The notes beneath the pieces were generated by a model that was not told the DNA's origin, did no database searches, and worked only from the letters and a program-made list of their open reading frames with translations. Position numbers and translations under genes: made by a program. Below are positions 1 through 5,451 of a stretch of DNA of 5,451 nt, one piece after another. The DNA is from Oscillospiraceae bacterium (lineage in GTDB: Bacteria; Bacillota; Clostridia; Oscillospirales; Ruminococcaceae): contig JAQUTM010000150.1 in NCBI GenBank assembly GCA_028694405.1, forward strand, positions 1 through 5,451, in the 5' to 3' direction. The first letter of the stretch is position 1. Every line of letters starts with the position of its first letter.

Positions 1-1008
1 GGCAACACTGCCCGAAACACGGCTTACCGTGATGTTACCGTCCTCTAAAGGCTGGCGCAGCTGTTCCAGGGCTTGGCGTGGAAATTCAGGCAGCTCGTCC
101 AAAAATAAAACACCGTTGTGGGCTAAGCTTAATTCTCCCGGACGCGGCGGATTGCCGCCCCCCGAAAGCCCCGCAGAACTGACAGTGTGGTGGGGAGAGC
201 GAAAGGGACGCGTACGAAGCAGACCTTGACCTTTGGGCAGCAAACCGGTTACGCTGTATATTTTACTGGTTTCGGTAGCTTCTTCTAAAGTAAACGGAGG
301 CAAAATGCCCGGTATGCGTTTTGCAAGCATACTTTTTCCCGCGCCCGGGGGGCCAATCATAATTACATTGTGGTGGCCAGCGGCGGCTATCTCCAGTGCG
401 CGTCTGGCCTCGGGCTGACCGTGTACATCGGCAAAATCTGCTAGTGTGTTTATACTTACTACAGGTGTAAAAACGGTAGAGTGGGTGGGAGAGAGAAGTT
501 GTTCTCCCGTTAAGTGCATAACTGCCTGTAACGCCGTTTGCACTCCAAAAACGGAAATTCCGCCAACGGAGGCCGCCTCTGCCACGTTTTGAGCGGGCAC
601 AAACAAGCGGGTAATGCCACATTCCTTGGCTGCGATTGCCATGGATAATACGCCGTTTACAGGGCGCACGGTGCCGTCTAGGCTGAGCTCGCCTACAAAA
701 GCGTTTTCGGGGCCGATAGAAGCCAGCTGGCCGCTTGCACACAGTACAGCCAATAAAACCGGTAAATCGTACACAGGGCCTGTTTTGCGTACGTCTGCGG
801 GGGCAAGATTAACGGTAATGCGGCTGACAGGATAAGTAAAGCCACTGTTTTTTAAAGCACTGCGTACACGGTCTGTGGCTTCTTTTACGGCACTGTCGGG
901 TAAGCCCACAAGAGCAAACTGGGGCAGTCCACCGCTAATATCGGCTTCTACCGTAACCCCAAAACCCGAAAGCCCGGATACCCCTAAACTTGCCACTTTT
1001 GCAAACAT
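1..1008 (-). CDS. comM: YifB/ComM-family Mg-chelatase-like AAA+ ATPase, 3' end beyond window
   Basis: The minus strand is open from an ATG at 1008 to the left edge, giving 336 residues of a family that is usually about 500 long, so roughly the last third (end of the AAA+ module and the C-terminal Mg-chelatase domain) is missing only because the window ends. The start is fixed by AAGGAGG at 1020-1014, five bases upstream. The first about 170 residues form the Lon-protease-like N-terminal domain, including GLPDSAVKEA near residue 35 and the DLPVLLAVL stretch near 81. The AAA+ core follows: DFADVHGQ (191-198), Walker A GPPGAGKS (219-226), FRSPHHT (269-275) and Walker B VLFLDE (300-305). In Gram-negative bacteria ComM is a hexameric helicase that promotes branch migration during natural transformation. 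Its role in Firmicutes is not settled, and no other competence gene is visible here. Family assignment is secure; the function in this organism is inferred. Confidence 0.96.
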   Translation of the reverse strand, partial: MFAKVASLGVSGLSGFGVTVEADISGGLPQFALVGLPDSAVKEATDRVRSALKNSGFTYPVSRITVNLAPADVRKTGPVYDLPVLLAVLCASGQLASIGPENAFVGELSLDGTVRPVNGVLSMAIAAKECGITRLFVPAQNVAEAASVGGISVFGVQTALQAVMHLTGEQLLSPTHSTVFTPVVSINTLADFADVHGQPEARRALEIAAAGHHNVIMIGPPGAGKSMLAKRIPGILPPFTLEEATETSKIYSVTGLLPKGQGLLRTRPFRSPHHTVSSAGLSGGGNPPRPGELSLAHNGVLFLDELPEFPRQALEQLRQPLEDGNITVSRVSGSVA

Positions 1009-1066
1009 ATATGCCTCCTTGGATTTAAACCCGTACAAATTTTACATTTTAACATATAATTTTGTT

Positions 1067-1096
1067 ATTATAATAGTACAATATCGTTTAAACGAA
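1067..1096 (-). promoter_or_regulatory. Candidate promoter of the comM-like gene
   Basis: A perfect -10 hexamer TATAAT is read on the minus strand at 1072-1067, about 60 bases upstream of the ATG at 1008. The matching -35 position (18-base spacer, TTCGTT at 1096-1091) is a poor match to consensus, so this promoter would be weak or activator-dependent. An alternative pairing is TTGTAC at 1081-1076 with TATATG at 1058-1053 (17-base spacer). The surrounding DNA is very AT-rich, so chance -10 matches are expected. Confidence 0.4.
1084..1095. promoter_or_regulatory. 12-bp perfect palindrome, candidate operator
   Basis: TCGTTTAAACGA reads identically on both strands. It lies over the expected -35 region of the minus-strand promoter with TATAAT at 1072-1067, and 53 bases upstream of the plus-strand -35 box. 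That is a suitable place for a dimeric regulator. The core TTTAAACG occurs again at 1221-1228 in the pgcA leader. No regulator family is recognised from the sequence, and an AT-rich palindrome of this size can arise by chance. Confidence 0.3.
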
Positions 1097-1147
1097 TGCA
1101 ACTTTGTAAGTGATAAGTAAAAAACAGCATAATATCTGCCCCTTTCA

Positions 1148-1177
1148 TTGACAAAGCGGCGCAAAAAGCATTACAAT
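1148..1177 (+). promoter_or_regulatory. Sigma-A-type promoter for pgcA
   Basis: A consensus -35 box TTGACA (1148-1153) is followed after 18 bases by TACAAT (1172-1177), a five-of-six match to the -10 consensus. Transcription would start near 1184 and give a leader of about 85 bases before the ATG at 1269. A weaker second candidate lies upstream: TTGTAA (1104-1109), 18-base spacer, CATAAT (1128-1133). Confidence 0.7.
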
Positions 1178-1253
1178 ATAAAATACAAATAATGGATATT
1201 ATCCTTTATTAGGCACATGTTTTAAACGCATGCACAACACGGAAACTTTGAAA

Positions 1254-1260
1254 AAGGTGG
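1254..1260 (+). promoter_or_regulatory. Ribosome binding site that decides the pgcA start
   Basis: AAGGTGG lies eight bases before the ATG at 1269 but only two bases before the in-frame ATG at 1263. The still earlier in-frame ATG at 1230 has no purine-rich site at a usable distance. This favours 1269 as the start. Confidence 0.75.
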
Positions 1261-1268
1261 TTATGTTT

Positions 1269-2984
1269 ATGTATAAAAAAGAATACGAGCGCTGGCTGTC
1301 TAAACAGCTGGAGGATAAGGATTTGGCCCCCGAACTGTTGAGCATACAGGGCAACGAAGAAGAGATAAAGGATCGTTTTGCTGTAGAACTTGCCTTTGGC
1401 ACAGCGGGGCTGCGCGGTGTAATCGGCGCAGGTACAAACCGCATGAATATCTATGTGGTACGCAAGGCTACCCAAGGCCTTGCAAACTATCTAAACAAGC
1501 AAAAGGCAAAAAACAGCGTAGCAATCAGCTTTGACAGCCGCATTAAAAGTGATGTTTTCAGCAAAACCGCAGCGGAGGTTTTGGCCGCCAACGGTATTGC
1601 GGTGCACATTTATAAAGAGCTAATGCCTGTGCCGGCACTTAGCTTTGCCACACGGTATTTACACTGTGACGCCGGTATTATGGTTACAGCCAGCCACAAT
1701 CCCGCAAAATATAACGGCTACAAAGCATATGGACCTGACGGCTGCCAAATGACGACAGAGGCGGCTGACGCAGTATATGCCGAAATTCAGAATACAGATA
1801 TATTTGACGACGTAAAAACCATGCCTTTTGACGAGGCGATGGAGCAGGGCATAATAAAATATATCGGTGAAGGTGTTACCGAGGCGCTGTATGACAATAT
1901 CAAAGCACAAAGTGTGCGTCCAAACCTGTGCAAATCGGCAGGGTTAAAGCTTGTTTATACCCCGCTTAACGGCAGCGGCAACGTGCCTGTGCGCCGTGTG
2001 TTGGGCGATATCGGCATAGATGATATTACGGTGGTGCCCGAGCAGGAATATCCGGACGGGCATTTCCCAACCTGTCCATACCCTAACCCTGAAATCAAAG
2101 AGGCATTGGCAAAGGGGTTAGCTCTGGCAGAAAAAACAGGTGCCGATTTACTGCTTGCAACAGACCCTGACGCAGACCGTGTGGGAATTGCCGTTAAAGA
2201 TGAAGATGGCAGCTACAAGCTGTTAAGCGGCAATGAAGTAGGAGTGCTGCTGCTGGATTACATCTGCGCGGCGCGCATAGAGAATAAAACTATGCCCAAA
2301 AATCCTATTATGGTAAAGAGCATCGTAACAACCAATTTGGCCGATGAAGTGGCAAAGAGCTACGGAGTAGAGCCTATTAACGTATTGACCGGCTTTAAAT
2401 TTATCGGCGAACAGATTTTGCTTTTGGAGCAAAAGGGTGAAGCTGAGCGTTTTGTATTTGGTTTTGAAGAGAGCTACGGTTACCTTTCAGGCACTTATGT
2501 GCGTGATAAGGACGCTATAGTAGCCAGCATGCTGATTTGTGAAATGGCGGCATATTACAAGAGTGTAGGCAGCAGCGTTTTAAAAGCGTTGGAGGAAATT
2601 TACACGAAGTTTGGTCGCTATCTGCACAAAGTAGACAGCTTTGAATTTGAAGGTCTTGCGGGCATGGACAAAATGAAAGCAATTATGGCAGACCTGCGAG
2701 CGAACGCACCAAAAGCTATCGGCGGTTACAGTGTTGTAAAAATTGCAGATTATCAAACCCATGAAATGACAGATGTAATGGCCGGGCAAACACAAAAAAT
2801 TGAACTGCCGGCCGCCAACGTTTTAACGTACTATTTAGACAACGGCGCTAACGTAATTGTACGTCCCAGCGGCACGGAGCCTAAAATTAAAGTGTATTAC
2901 TCTACCAAGGGTGTAAATTTGGCACAGGCAGACGCTTTAAGAACAGAACTGGCACAGCAAATGAACAAATTACTTGGCTTTTAA
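1269..2984 (+). CDS. pgcA: Alpha-phosphoglucomutase / phosphomannomutase (PgcA type)
   Basis: This complete 571-residue cytoplasmic enzyme of the alpha-D-phosphohexomutase superfamily interconverts hexose 1- and 6-phosphates through a phosphoserine enzyme. It feeds UDP-glucose, glycogen and envelope-sugar synthesis. All four family signatures are present, numbered from the ATG at 1269: substrate loop FGTAGLRG (43-50), catalytic TASHNP with Ser142 as the phosphorylated residue, metal-binding DPDADR (299-304), sugar-binding GFEESYG (398-404), and the phosphate-binding RPSGTEPK (532-539) in the C-terminal domain. Length matches the B. subtilis PgcA and PGM2 branch (about 570-580), not the shorter ManB/GlmM enzymes (about 450). 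Glucose versus mannose (or pentose) phosphate preference cannot be read from sequence. In-frame ATGs at 1230 and 1263 are poorly placed relative to the ribosome binding site. The gene has its own promoter and is divergent from the comM-like gene; no same-operon partner is evident. Confidence 0.96.
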   Translation: MYKKEYERWLSKQLEDKDLAPELLSIQGNEEEIKDRFAVELAFGTAGLRGVIGAGTNRMNIYVVRKATQGLANYLNKQKAKNSVAISFDSRIKSDVFSKTAAEVLAANGIAVHIYKELMPVPALSFATRYLHCDAGIMVTASHNPAKYNGYKAYGPDGCQMTTEAADAVYAEIQNTDIFDDVKTMPFDEAMEQGIIKYIGEGVTEALYDNIKAQSVRPNLCKSAGLKLVYTPLNGSGNVPVRRVLGDIGIDDITVVPEQEYPDGHFPTCPYPNPEIKEALAKGLALAEKTGADLLLATDPDADRVGIAVKDEDGSYKLLSGNEVGVLLLDYICAARIENKTMPKNPIMVKSIVTTNLADEVAKSYGVEPINVLTGFKFIGEQILLLEQKGEAERFVFGFEESYGYLSGTYVRDKDAIVASMLICEMAAYYKSVGSSVLKALEEIYTKFGRYLHKVDSFEFEGLAGMDKMKAIMADLRANAPKAIGGYSVVKIADYQTHEMTDVMAGQTQKIELPAANVLTYYLDNGANVIVRPSGTEPKIKVYYSTKGVNLAQADALRTELAQQMNKLLGF

Positions 2985-3027
2985 GCAATAATTGTAAAAT
3001 AAACCTGTAAAATAAAAGGTTGTAGGC

Positions 3028-3050
3028 AAAAATGTGTTGCATTTTTATTA
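3028..3050 (+). terminator. Probable weak intrinsic terminator after pgcA
   Basis: AAAAATG (3028-3034) and CATTTTT (3040-3046) form a seven-base-pair stem with a five-base loop, and the descending arm runs into the T-rich TTTTTATTA. It starts 44 bases after the pgcA stop. The stem has only one G-C pair, so termination may be leaky. A second weak hairpin, AACCT/AGGTT at 3002-3021, precedes it. Confidence 0.4.
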
Positions 3051-3065
3051 CTGCTATGCTAAACT
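3038..3065 (+). promoter_or_regulatory. Weak candidate promoter for rpmE
   Basis: TTGCAT (3038-3043) and TAAACT (3060-3065) are separated by 16 bases and match the sigma-A consensus only partly (three and four of six). It is the best pair I could find between the pgcA terminator and the rpmE hairpins, and it overlaps the terminator stem. If used, it gives a leader of about 115 bases. Confidence 0.25.
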
Positions 3066-3087
3066 ATTATAGCAATCGCTAGAACAG

Positions 3088-3151
3088 CATTATGGGTTAC
3101 CATAATGTTTGCAATAATGAATTGTGTGTTGCGCATACCAACTAATATGCG
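3088..3151 (+). ncRNA. Structured rpmE leader with two hairpins, candidate r-protein autoregulatory element
   Basis: Two hairpins lie between the pgcA terminator and the rpmE ribosome binding site. The first pairs CATTATGG (3088-3095) with CCATAATG (3100-3107) around the loop GTTA, an eight-base-pair perfect stem. The second pairs CGCATA (3132-3137) with TATGCG (3146-3151) around an eight-base loop and ends about 20 bases before the ribosome binding site. A smaller stem, CAAT/ATTG (3112-3115 with 3121-3124), can form between them. Neither large hairpin is followed by a T-tract, so they do not look like terminators. Ribosomal protein L31 genes are known to carry leader RNAs bound by their own product in several bacterial groups. 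That this is one of them is inference; I cannot match it to a consensus from memory. Confidence 0.4.
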
Positions 3152-3188
3152 ACTAAATCATTCAATTTCAGAAAGAGGTGAACCATAA

Positions 3189-3389
3189 ATGAAAGAGGGC
3201 ATCCATCCTAAATACGAGGAAGCTACCATTACCTGCGCTTGCGGTGAGGTTATCAAAACTCGTAGCACAAAAGGCGATATCCACGTTGAGGTTTGTTCCA
3301 AATGTCATCCTTTTTACACTGGTAAACAGAAACTGGTTGATTCCGGCGGACGTGTTGACAGATTTAAAAAGCGTTTCAACTTGGACTAA
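3189..3389 (+). CDS. rpmE: 50S ribosomal protein L31, zinc-binding (C+) form
   Basis: This complete 66-residue protein is the normal length for bL31, a small protein that bridges the large subunit central protuberance to the small subunit. It has the classic N-terminus with HPKY (6-9) and the four zinc ligands Cys16, Cys18, Cys36 and Cys39 (CxC and CxxC), which define the zinc-containing type rather than the cysteine-free paralogue made under zinc starvation. The conserved C-terminal segment HPFYTGKQKLVDSGGRVDRF (40-59) is intact, and no C-terminal extension is present. GAGGTG at 3175-3180 lies eight bases before the ATG. The gene is monocistronic by appearance, with a structured leader upstream and a strong terminator 12 bases after the stop. 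Confidence 0.98.
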   Translation: MKEGIHPKYEEATITCACGEVIKTRSTKGDIHVEVCSKCHPFYTGKQKLVDSGGRVDRFKKRFNLD

Positions 3390-3401
3390 TTTAAAAAATC
3401 G

Positions 3402-3433
3402 AAGGGCGGTTGTTGCAACCGCCCTTTATTTTT
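3402..3433 (+). terminator. Strong intrinsic terminator of rpmE
   Basis: AAGGGCGGTTG (3402-3412) pairs perfectly with CAACCGCCCTT (3416-3426) around the loop TTG, an eleven-base-pair stem rich in G-C, followed by TTTATTTTT. It separates rpmE from the downstream yigZ gene. Because no convincing promoter is visible in the roughly 33 bases between it and the yigZ start, yigZ may depend partly on read-through. Confidence 0.92.
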
Positions 3434-3452
3434 GGTTATACCACAAATTGCA

Positions 3453-3458
3453 GGGAGG
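3453..3458 (+). promoter_or_regulatory. Ribosome binding site that decides the yigZ start
   Basis: GGGAGG sits eight bases before the TTG at 3467. No ATG or GTG is in frame at a suitable distance, so TTG is the chosen start. Confidence 0.75.
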
Positions 3459-3466
3459 CGTTTTAC

Positions 3467-4087
3467 TTGGAAAGCTATAAAACCGTACAGGGGCAGGCAC
3501 AGGCCACGCTGATTGAAAAGAAAAGTGAGTTTATAGGCCACATATCTTTTGCGGATACCGAGGAAAAGGCTCTGGAATTTTTAAATGATATTCGTGCCCG
3601 GCACCGTACAGCCAACCATAATGTATATGCATATTTACTTCGGGAAGAGGGCCGTACACGGTACAGCGATGACGGAGAACCTGCCAAAACCGCAGGCTTG
3701 CCTGTTTTAGAAGTGCTGCGGCACGCCCACGTTTCCAACGCCGTTATTGTAGTAACGCGTTATTTTGGCGGCACATTGCTGGGGACAGGGGGATTGGTGC
3801 GCGCTTATACACAAAGCGCGCAAGCGGCGCTGGAAGCCGCAAAAATAGTAACAATAAGCGTTTGTGTGCGTATTCAACTTACCATAGATTATGCACTGCA
3901 CGATAGTGCTTTAAAATTTGTAGAGGAAGCCGGCGGACGGTTGCAGCCCGTAGAGTATGGCAGTGCCGTAACTTTAAAATTTGATATGCTGGAGGGAACC
4001 CAAACCGAATTACTTACGAAATTGACAGAGTTGACACGCGGCAGTGCAAAAATTGAAGTAAGTGACCCCTATCATACGGCTTTTTAG
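3467..4087 (+). CDS. yigZ: YigZ/IMPACT family protein (UPF0029 plus DUF1949 domains)
   Basis: From the TTG at 3467 the product is 206 residues, close to E. coli YigZ (about 204) and B. subtilis YvyE (about 217). The N-terminal UPF0029/IMPACT domain spans about residues 15-125, with the hallmarks KKSEFIGH (18-25), NHNVYAY (50-56), YSDDGEPAKTAGLPVLEVL (66-84) and VVTRYFGGTLLGTGGLVRAY (95-114). The C-terminal DUF1949 ferredoxin-like domain covers about residues 135-200. Eukaryotic IMPACT proteins regulate Gcn2 kinase signalling; the bacterial biochemical role is not established, and a nucleic-acid or ribosome link is only proposed. The reading frame stays open upstream to a TTG at 3410, but that lies inside the rpmE terminator stem. 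A poorly placed promoter leaves regulation unclear. Family assignment is secure. Confidence 0.94.
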   Translation: MESYKTVQGQAQATLIEKKSEFIGHISFADTEEKALEFLNDIRARHRTANHNVYAYLLREEGRTRYSDDGEPAKTAGLPVLEVLRHAHVSNAVIVVTRYFGGTLLGTGGLVRAYTQSAQAALEAAKIVTISVCVRIQLTIDYALHDSALKFVEEAGGRLQPVEYGSAVTLKFDMLEGTQTELLTKLTELTRGSAKIEVSDPYHTAF

Positions 4088-4224
4088 CGGAAAATGCTGC
4101 TGTAAAAAATTGTTTTTGCAATTTGCAAGAAAAAAAGAGGAATATTGCAGAGAATGTCGTATAACCTATATGGAGATTTCTTTTTTTTACAAAGAAAAGC
4201 TGATGCAGATAAGGGAGGTGCGCG
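4088..4224 (+). other. 137-bp intergenic region between yigZ and dgt
   Basis: The region is AT-rich with no coding potential that I trust. A short hairpin, AAATTG/CAATTT (4107-4112 with 4119-4124), follows yigZ but is weak and is followed by an A-rich rather than a T-rich tract, so it is not a convincing terminator. An eight-base T run at 4181-4188 can fold as TTTCTTT/AAAGAAA (4177-4183 with 4191-4197). The best promoter pair is TTGCAG (4145-4150) with TATATG (4167-4172), 16-base spacer, which is weak. yigZ and dgt could be cotranscribed. The dgt ribosome binding site AGGGAGGTG is at 4212-4220. Confidence 0.5.
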
Positions 4225-5223
4225 ATGAACATACGAGAAAAAACAGAGTGGATAGAGCGTTGCACCTTATCAGAAAATGCCTGTTTGTCTCAAAATACCC
4301 GCGGCCGTGCCCGTGTGGAAGAAAAATGTGAAATGCGCACGGATTTTCAGCGGGACAGAGACCGTATTTTACATTGTAAAGCGTTTAGGCGGCTTAAACA
4401 AAAAACACAGGTTTTTTTATCTCCCGAGGGAGACCATTATCGTACACGCTTAACCCACACCTTAGAGGTTAGCCAAATTGCGCGTACCATTGCCCGCAGT
4501 TTGCGGTTAAATGAAGATTTAACAGAAGCCATTGCGCTGGGGCACGATTTGGGACATACCCCCTTTGGCCATGAGGGCGAGCGTGTGCTGAATTTGCTCA
4601 GTCCTACAGGATACTATCATTATATACAAAGCGGCCGCGTTGTAGAAATTTTGGAGCGGGATTTGCGTGGGCTTAATCTTACCAGAGAAGTGGTTAATGG
4701 CATTGTAACCCACACAAAGGGCGATTGGGCCTATACGCTGGAGGGCTGTGCCGTGCGTTATGCTGACCGTATTGCCTACATTAACCATGATATAGAGGAC
4801 GCAATTACTGCGGGAGTATTGTGCCAAGAGCAGCTGCCGAAAAGTGTGGTAGATACATTAGGTGATACAAAAAGCCGGCGCATTACAACTTTGATAACCG
4901 ATTTAGTAGAAAATTCGGATAAAGAGCTGAAGATGAGTCAGGCGGTGAACCGGCAATATGAGCTGCTGCATAAATTTATGTACGACACCGTGTATTTGGA
5001 TAGTCAGGCAAAAATAGAAGAGCACAAGGTGGAAAAGCTGATTACAGAATTATACGAGTATTTTTGTAAAAATCCCGCTAAAATGCCACTGATGTACCAA
5101 ACCATTGCAAAGACGGACAGCATACCCCGCGCAGTTACAGACTATATCAGCGGCATGAGTGACGATTTTGCAAGCCGCACGTTTGAAGATTTATTTATAC
5201 CTAAAAAATGGCAGGTACTTTAA
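4225..5223 (+). CDS. dgt: Deoxyguanosinetriphosphate triphosphohydrolase-like HD-domain protein
   Basis: This complete 332-residue cytoplasmic enzyme hydrolyses dNTPs to deoxynucleoside and triphosphate, so it can trim the pool used by replication. Length fits the shorter dGTPase-like subfamily (about 330-345) rather than E. coli Dgt (about 505). The N-terminal signature RTDFQRDRDRILHCKAFRRL (38-57) leads into the HD domain. The four metal ligands are His78 (RLTHTLEV), His107-Asp108 (ALGHDLGHTPFGHEGE) and Asp181 (RYADRIAYINHDIEDA). His116 and Glu119 align with the proposed catalytic His126 and Glu129 of E. coli Dgt. One segment is unusual: HYIQS (132-136) where relatives as I recall them carry HNEQS or similar. 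The start is set by AGGGAGGTG ending four bases before the ATG. dnaG begins 36 bases after the stop, so the two are probably one operon. Activity and nucleotide preference are inferred. Confidence 0.95.
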   Translation: MNIREKTEWIERCTLSENACLSQNTRGRARVEEKCEMRTDFQRDRDRILHCKAFRRLKQKTQVFLSPEGDHYRTRLTHTLEVSQIARTIARSLRLNEDLTEAIALGHDLGHTPFGHEGERVLNLLSPTGYYHYIQSGRVVEILERDLRGLNLTREVVNGIVTHTKGDWAYTLEGCAVRYADRIAYINHDIEDAITAGVLCQEQLPKSVVDTLGDTKSRRITTLITDLVENSDKELKMSQAVNRQYELLHKFMYDTVYLDSQAKIEEHKVEKLITELYEYFCKNPAKMPLMYQTIAKTDSIPRAVTDYISGMSDDFASRTFEDLFIPKKWQVL

Positions 5224-5244
5224 AGGCCGCTTTAGCAAATAACC

Positions 5245-5254
5245 AAAGGAGGTG
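5245..5254 (+). promoter_or_regulatory. Strong ribosome binding site of dnaG, selects a GTG start
   Basis: AAAGGAGGTG is nearly the full complement of the 16S rRNA 3' end and lies five bases before the GTG at 5260. No in-frame ATG occurs nearby, so GTG is the start. Confidence 0.85.
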
Positions 5255-5259
5255 GCTCG

Positions 5260-5451
5260 GTGGCAATATCGCAGGATTATATTTTTGAACTTACACAGCG
5301 CAACGACATTGTAGATGTAATAAGTAGCAATGTACAGCTGCGCAGACGAGGCCGAACCTATACCGGCCTTTGCCCCTTTCACAACGAAAAAACGCCCTCG
5401 TTTGTGGTGTATCCGGAAACACAGAGCTTTTACTGCTTTGGGTGCGGCGCA
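5260..5451 (+). CDS. dnaG: DNA primase, N-terminal zinc-binding domain, 3' end beyond window
   Basis: The frame is open from a GTG at 5260 to the right edge, giving 64 residues of a protein normally about 600 long. DnaG makes the RNA primers for lagging-strand synthesis and works with the replicative helicase at the fork. The visible part is the CHC2 zinc-binding domain that recognises template trinucleotides: an initial helix with NDIVDVISSNVQLRRRG (15-31), then CPFHNEKTPSF (38-48) and YCFGCGA (58-64). The zinc ligands are Cys38, His41, Cys59 and Cys62, all present. The TOPRIM catalytic core and the helicase-binding domain lie outside the window. The gene follows dgt by 36 bases with no terminator between them. 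In many Clostridia rpoD (sigma factor) comes next; that is an expectation, not seen here. Confidence 0.97.
   Translation, partial: MAISQDYIFELTQRNDIVDVISSNVQLRRRGRTYTGLCPFHNEKTPSFVVYPETQSFYCFGCGA

Noticed and set aside
263..742. Minus-strand open frame of 159 codons
   Set aside because: It overlaps the comM-like gene in another frame of the same strand. The comM frame carries Walker A, Walker B and the full N-terminal domain, while this frame is rich in Arg and Cys and has no recognisable motif.
1230..1268. Longer pgcA start at the ATG at 1230 (13 extra residues)
   Set aside because: No ribosome binding site precedes 1230 at a usable distance, while AAGGTGG at 1254-1260 is well placed for 1269. 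The family N-terminus typically begins with a short segment like YKKEYERWL.
1209..1475. Minus-strand open frame of 88 codons over the pgcA start
   Set aside because: It lies antisense to well-conserved pgcA sequence, has no ribosome binding site and shows no family resemblance.
3410..3466. Upstream TTG start for yigZ at 3410
   Set aside because: This codon lies within the stem of the rpmE terminator, and the extra residues are translated terminator sequence that does not resemble the family.
3244..3480. Plus-strand open frame of 78 codons overlapping rpmE and running through the terminator
   Set aside because: It is a frame-shifted reading of rpmE, which is unmistakable in its own frame, and it crosses an intrinsic terminator.
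4107..4130. Hairpin after yigZ as an intrinsic terminator
   Set aside because: The stem is six A-T-rich base pairs and is followed by an A-rich stretch rather than a T-tract.
4062..4331. Plus-strand open frame of 89 codons across the end of yigZ and the start of dgt
   Set aside because: It overlaps both genes in another frame, has no ribosome binding site and its composition reflects the AT-rich spacer.
4519..4827. Minus-strand open frame of 102 codons inside dgt
   Set aside because: It is antisense to the HD domain of dgt, whose frame holds all the metal ligands. No motif or ribosome binding site supports it.
1..5451. Mobile elements, CRISPR arrays, tRNA genes, phage or defence genes
   Set aside because: I saw no transposase or integrase motif, no regularly spaced repeats, no tRNA-like cloverleaf and no toxin-antitoxin or restriction gene. 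The window is accounted for by housekeeping genes and short regulatory spacers.

Overview
This window carries chromosomal housekeeping DNA from a low-to-medium GC Gram-positive bacterium, most likely a member of the Clostridia (for example an Oscillospirales/Ruminococcaceae-type gut organism). The evidence is strong AAGGAGG-type Shine-Dalgarno sites, GTG and TTG starts, sigma-A-like promoter boxes, the dgt then dnaG gene order that I know from clostridial genomes, and protein sequences closest in style to Firmicutes families. The taxon is inferred; no marker here fixes genus or species.

Layout: (1) 1-1008, minus strand: the N-terminal 336 residues of a YifB/ComM-family Mg-chelatase-like AAA+ ATPase, whose C-terminus lies beyond the left edge. 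(2) 1009-1268: a divergent intergenic region with a promoter for each direction and a 12-bp perfect palindrome. (3) 1269-2984, plus: a complete alpha-phosphoglucomutase/phosphomannomutase (PgcA type). (4) 2985-3188: a 204-bp intergenic region with a probable weak terminator followed by a leader containing two clear hairpins. (5) 3189-3389, plus: rpmE, zinc-binding ribosomal protein L31, followed by a textbook intrinsic terminator. (6) 3467-4087, plus: a YigZ/IMPACT-family protein with a TTG start. (7) 4225-5223, plus: a dGTP triphosphohydrolase-like HD-domain protein (dgt). (8) 5260-5451, plus: the first 64 residues of DNA primase (dnaG), cut by the right edge.

The genes cover DNA processing (ComM-like ATPase), sugar-phosphate interconversion for glycogen and cell-envelope precursors (PgcA), the ribosome (L31), an ill-defined conserved protein (YigZ), and a nucleotide-pool plus replication pair (dgt-dnaG, 36 bp apart and probably cotranscribed). 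No mobile element, CRISPR array, toxin-antitoxin, phage or defence gene was seen. I found no undescribed system. The points most worth a second look are the structured rpmE leader, the palindrome between comM and pgcA, and an altered conserved motif in the dgt product.
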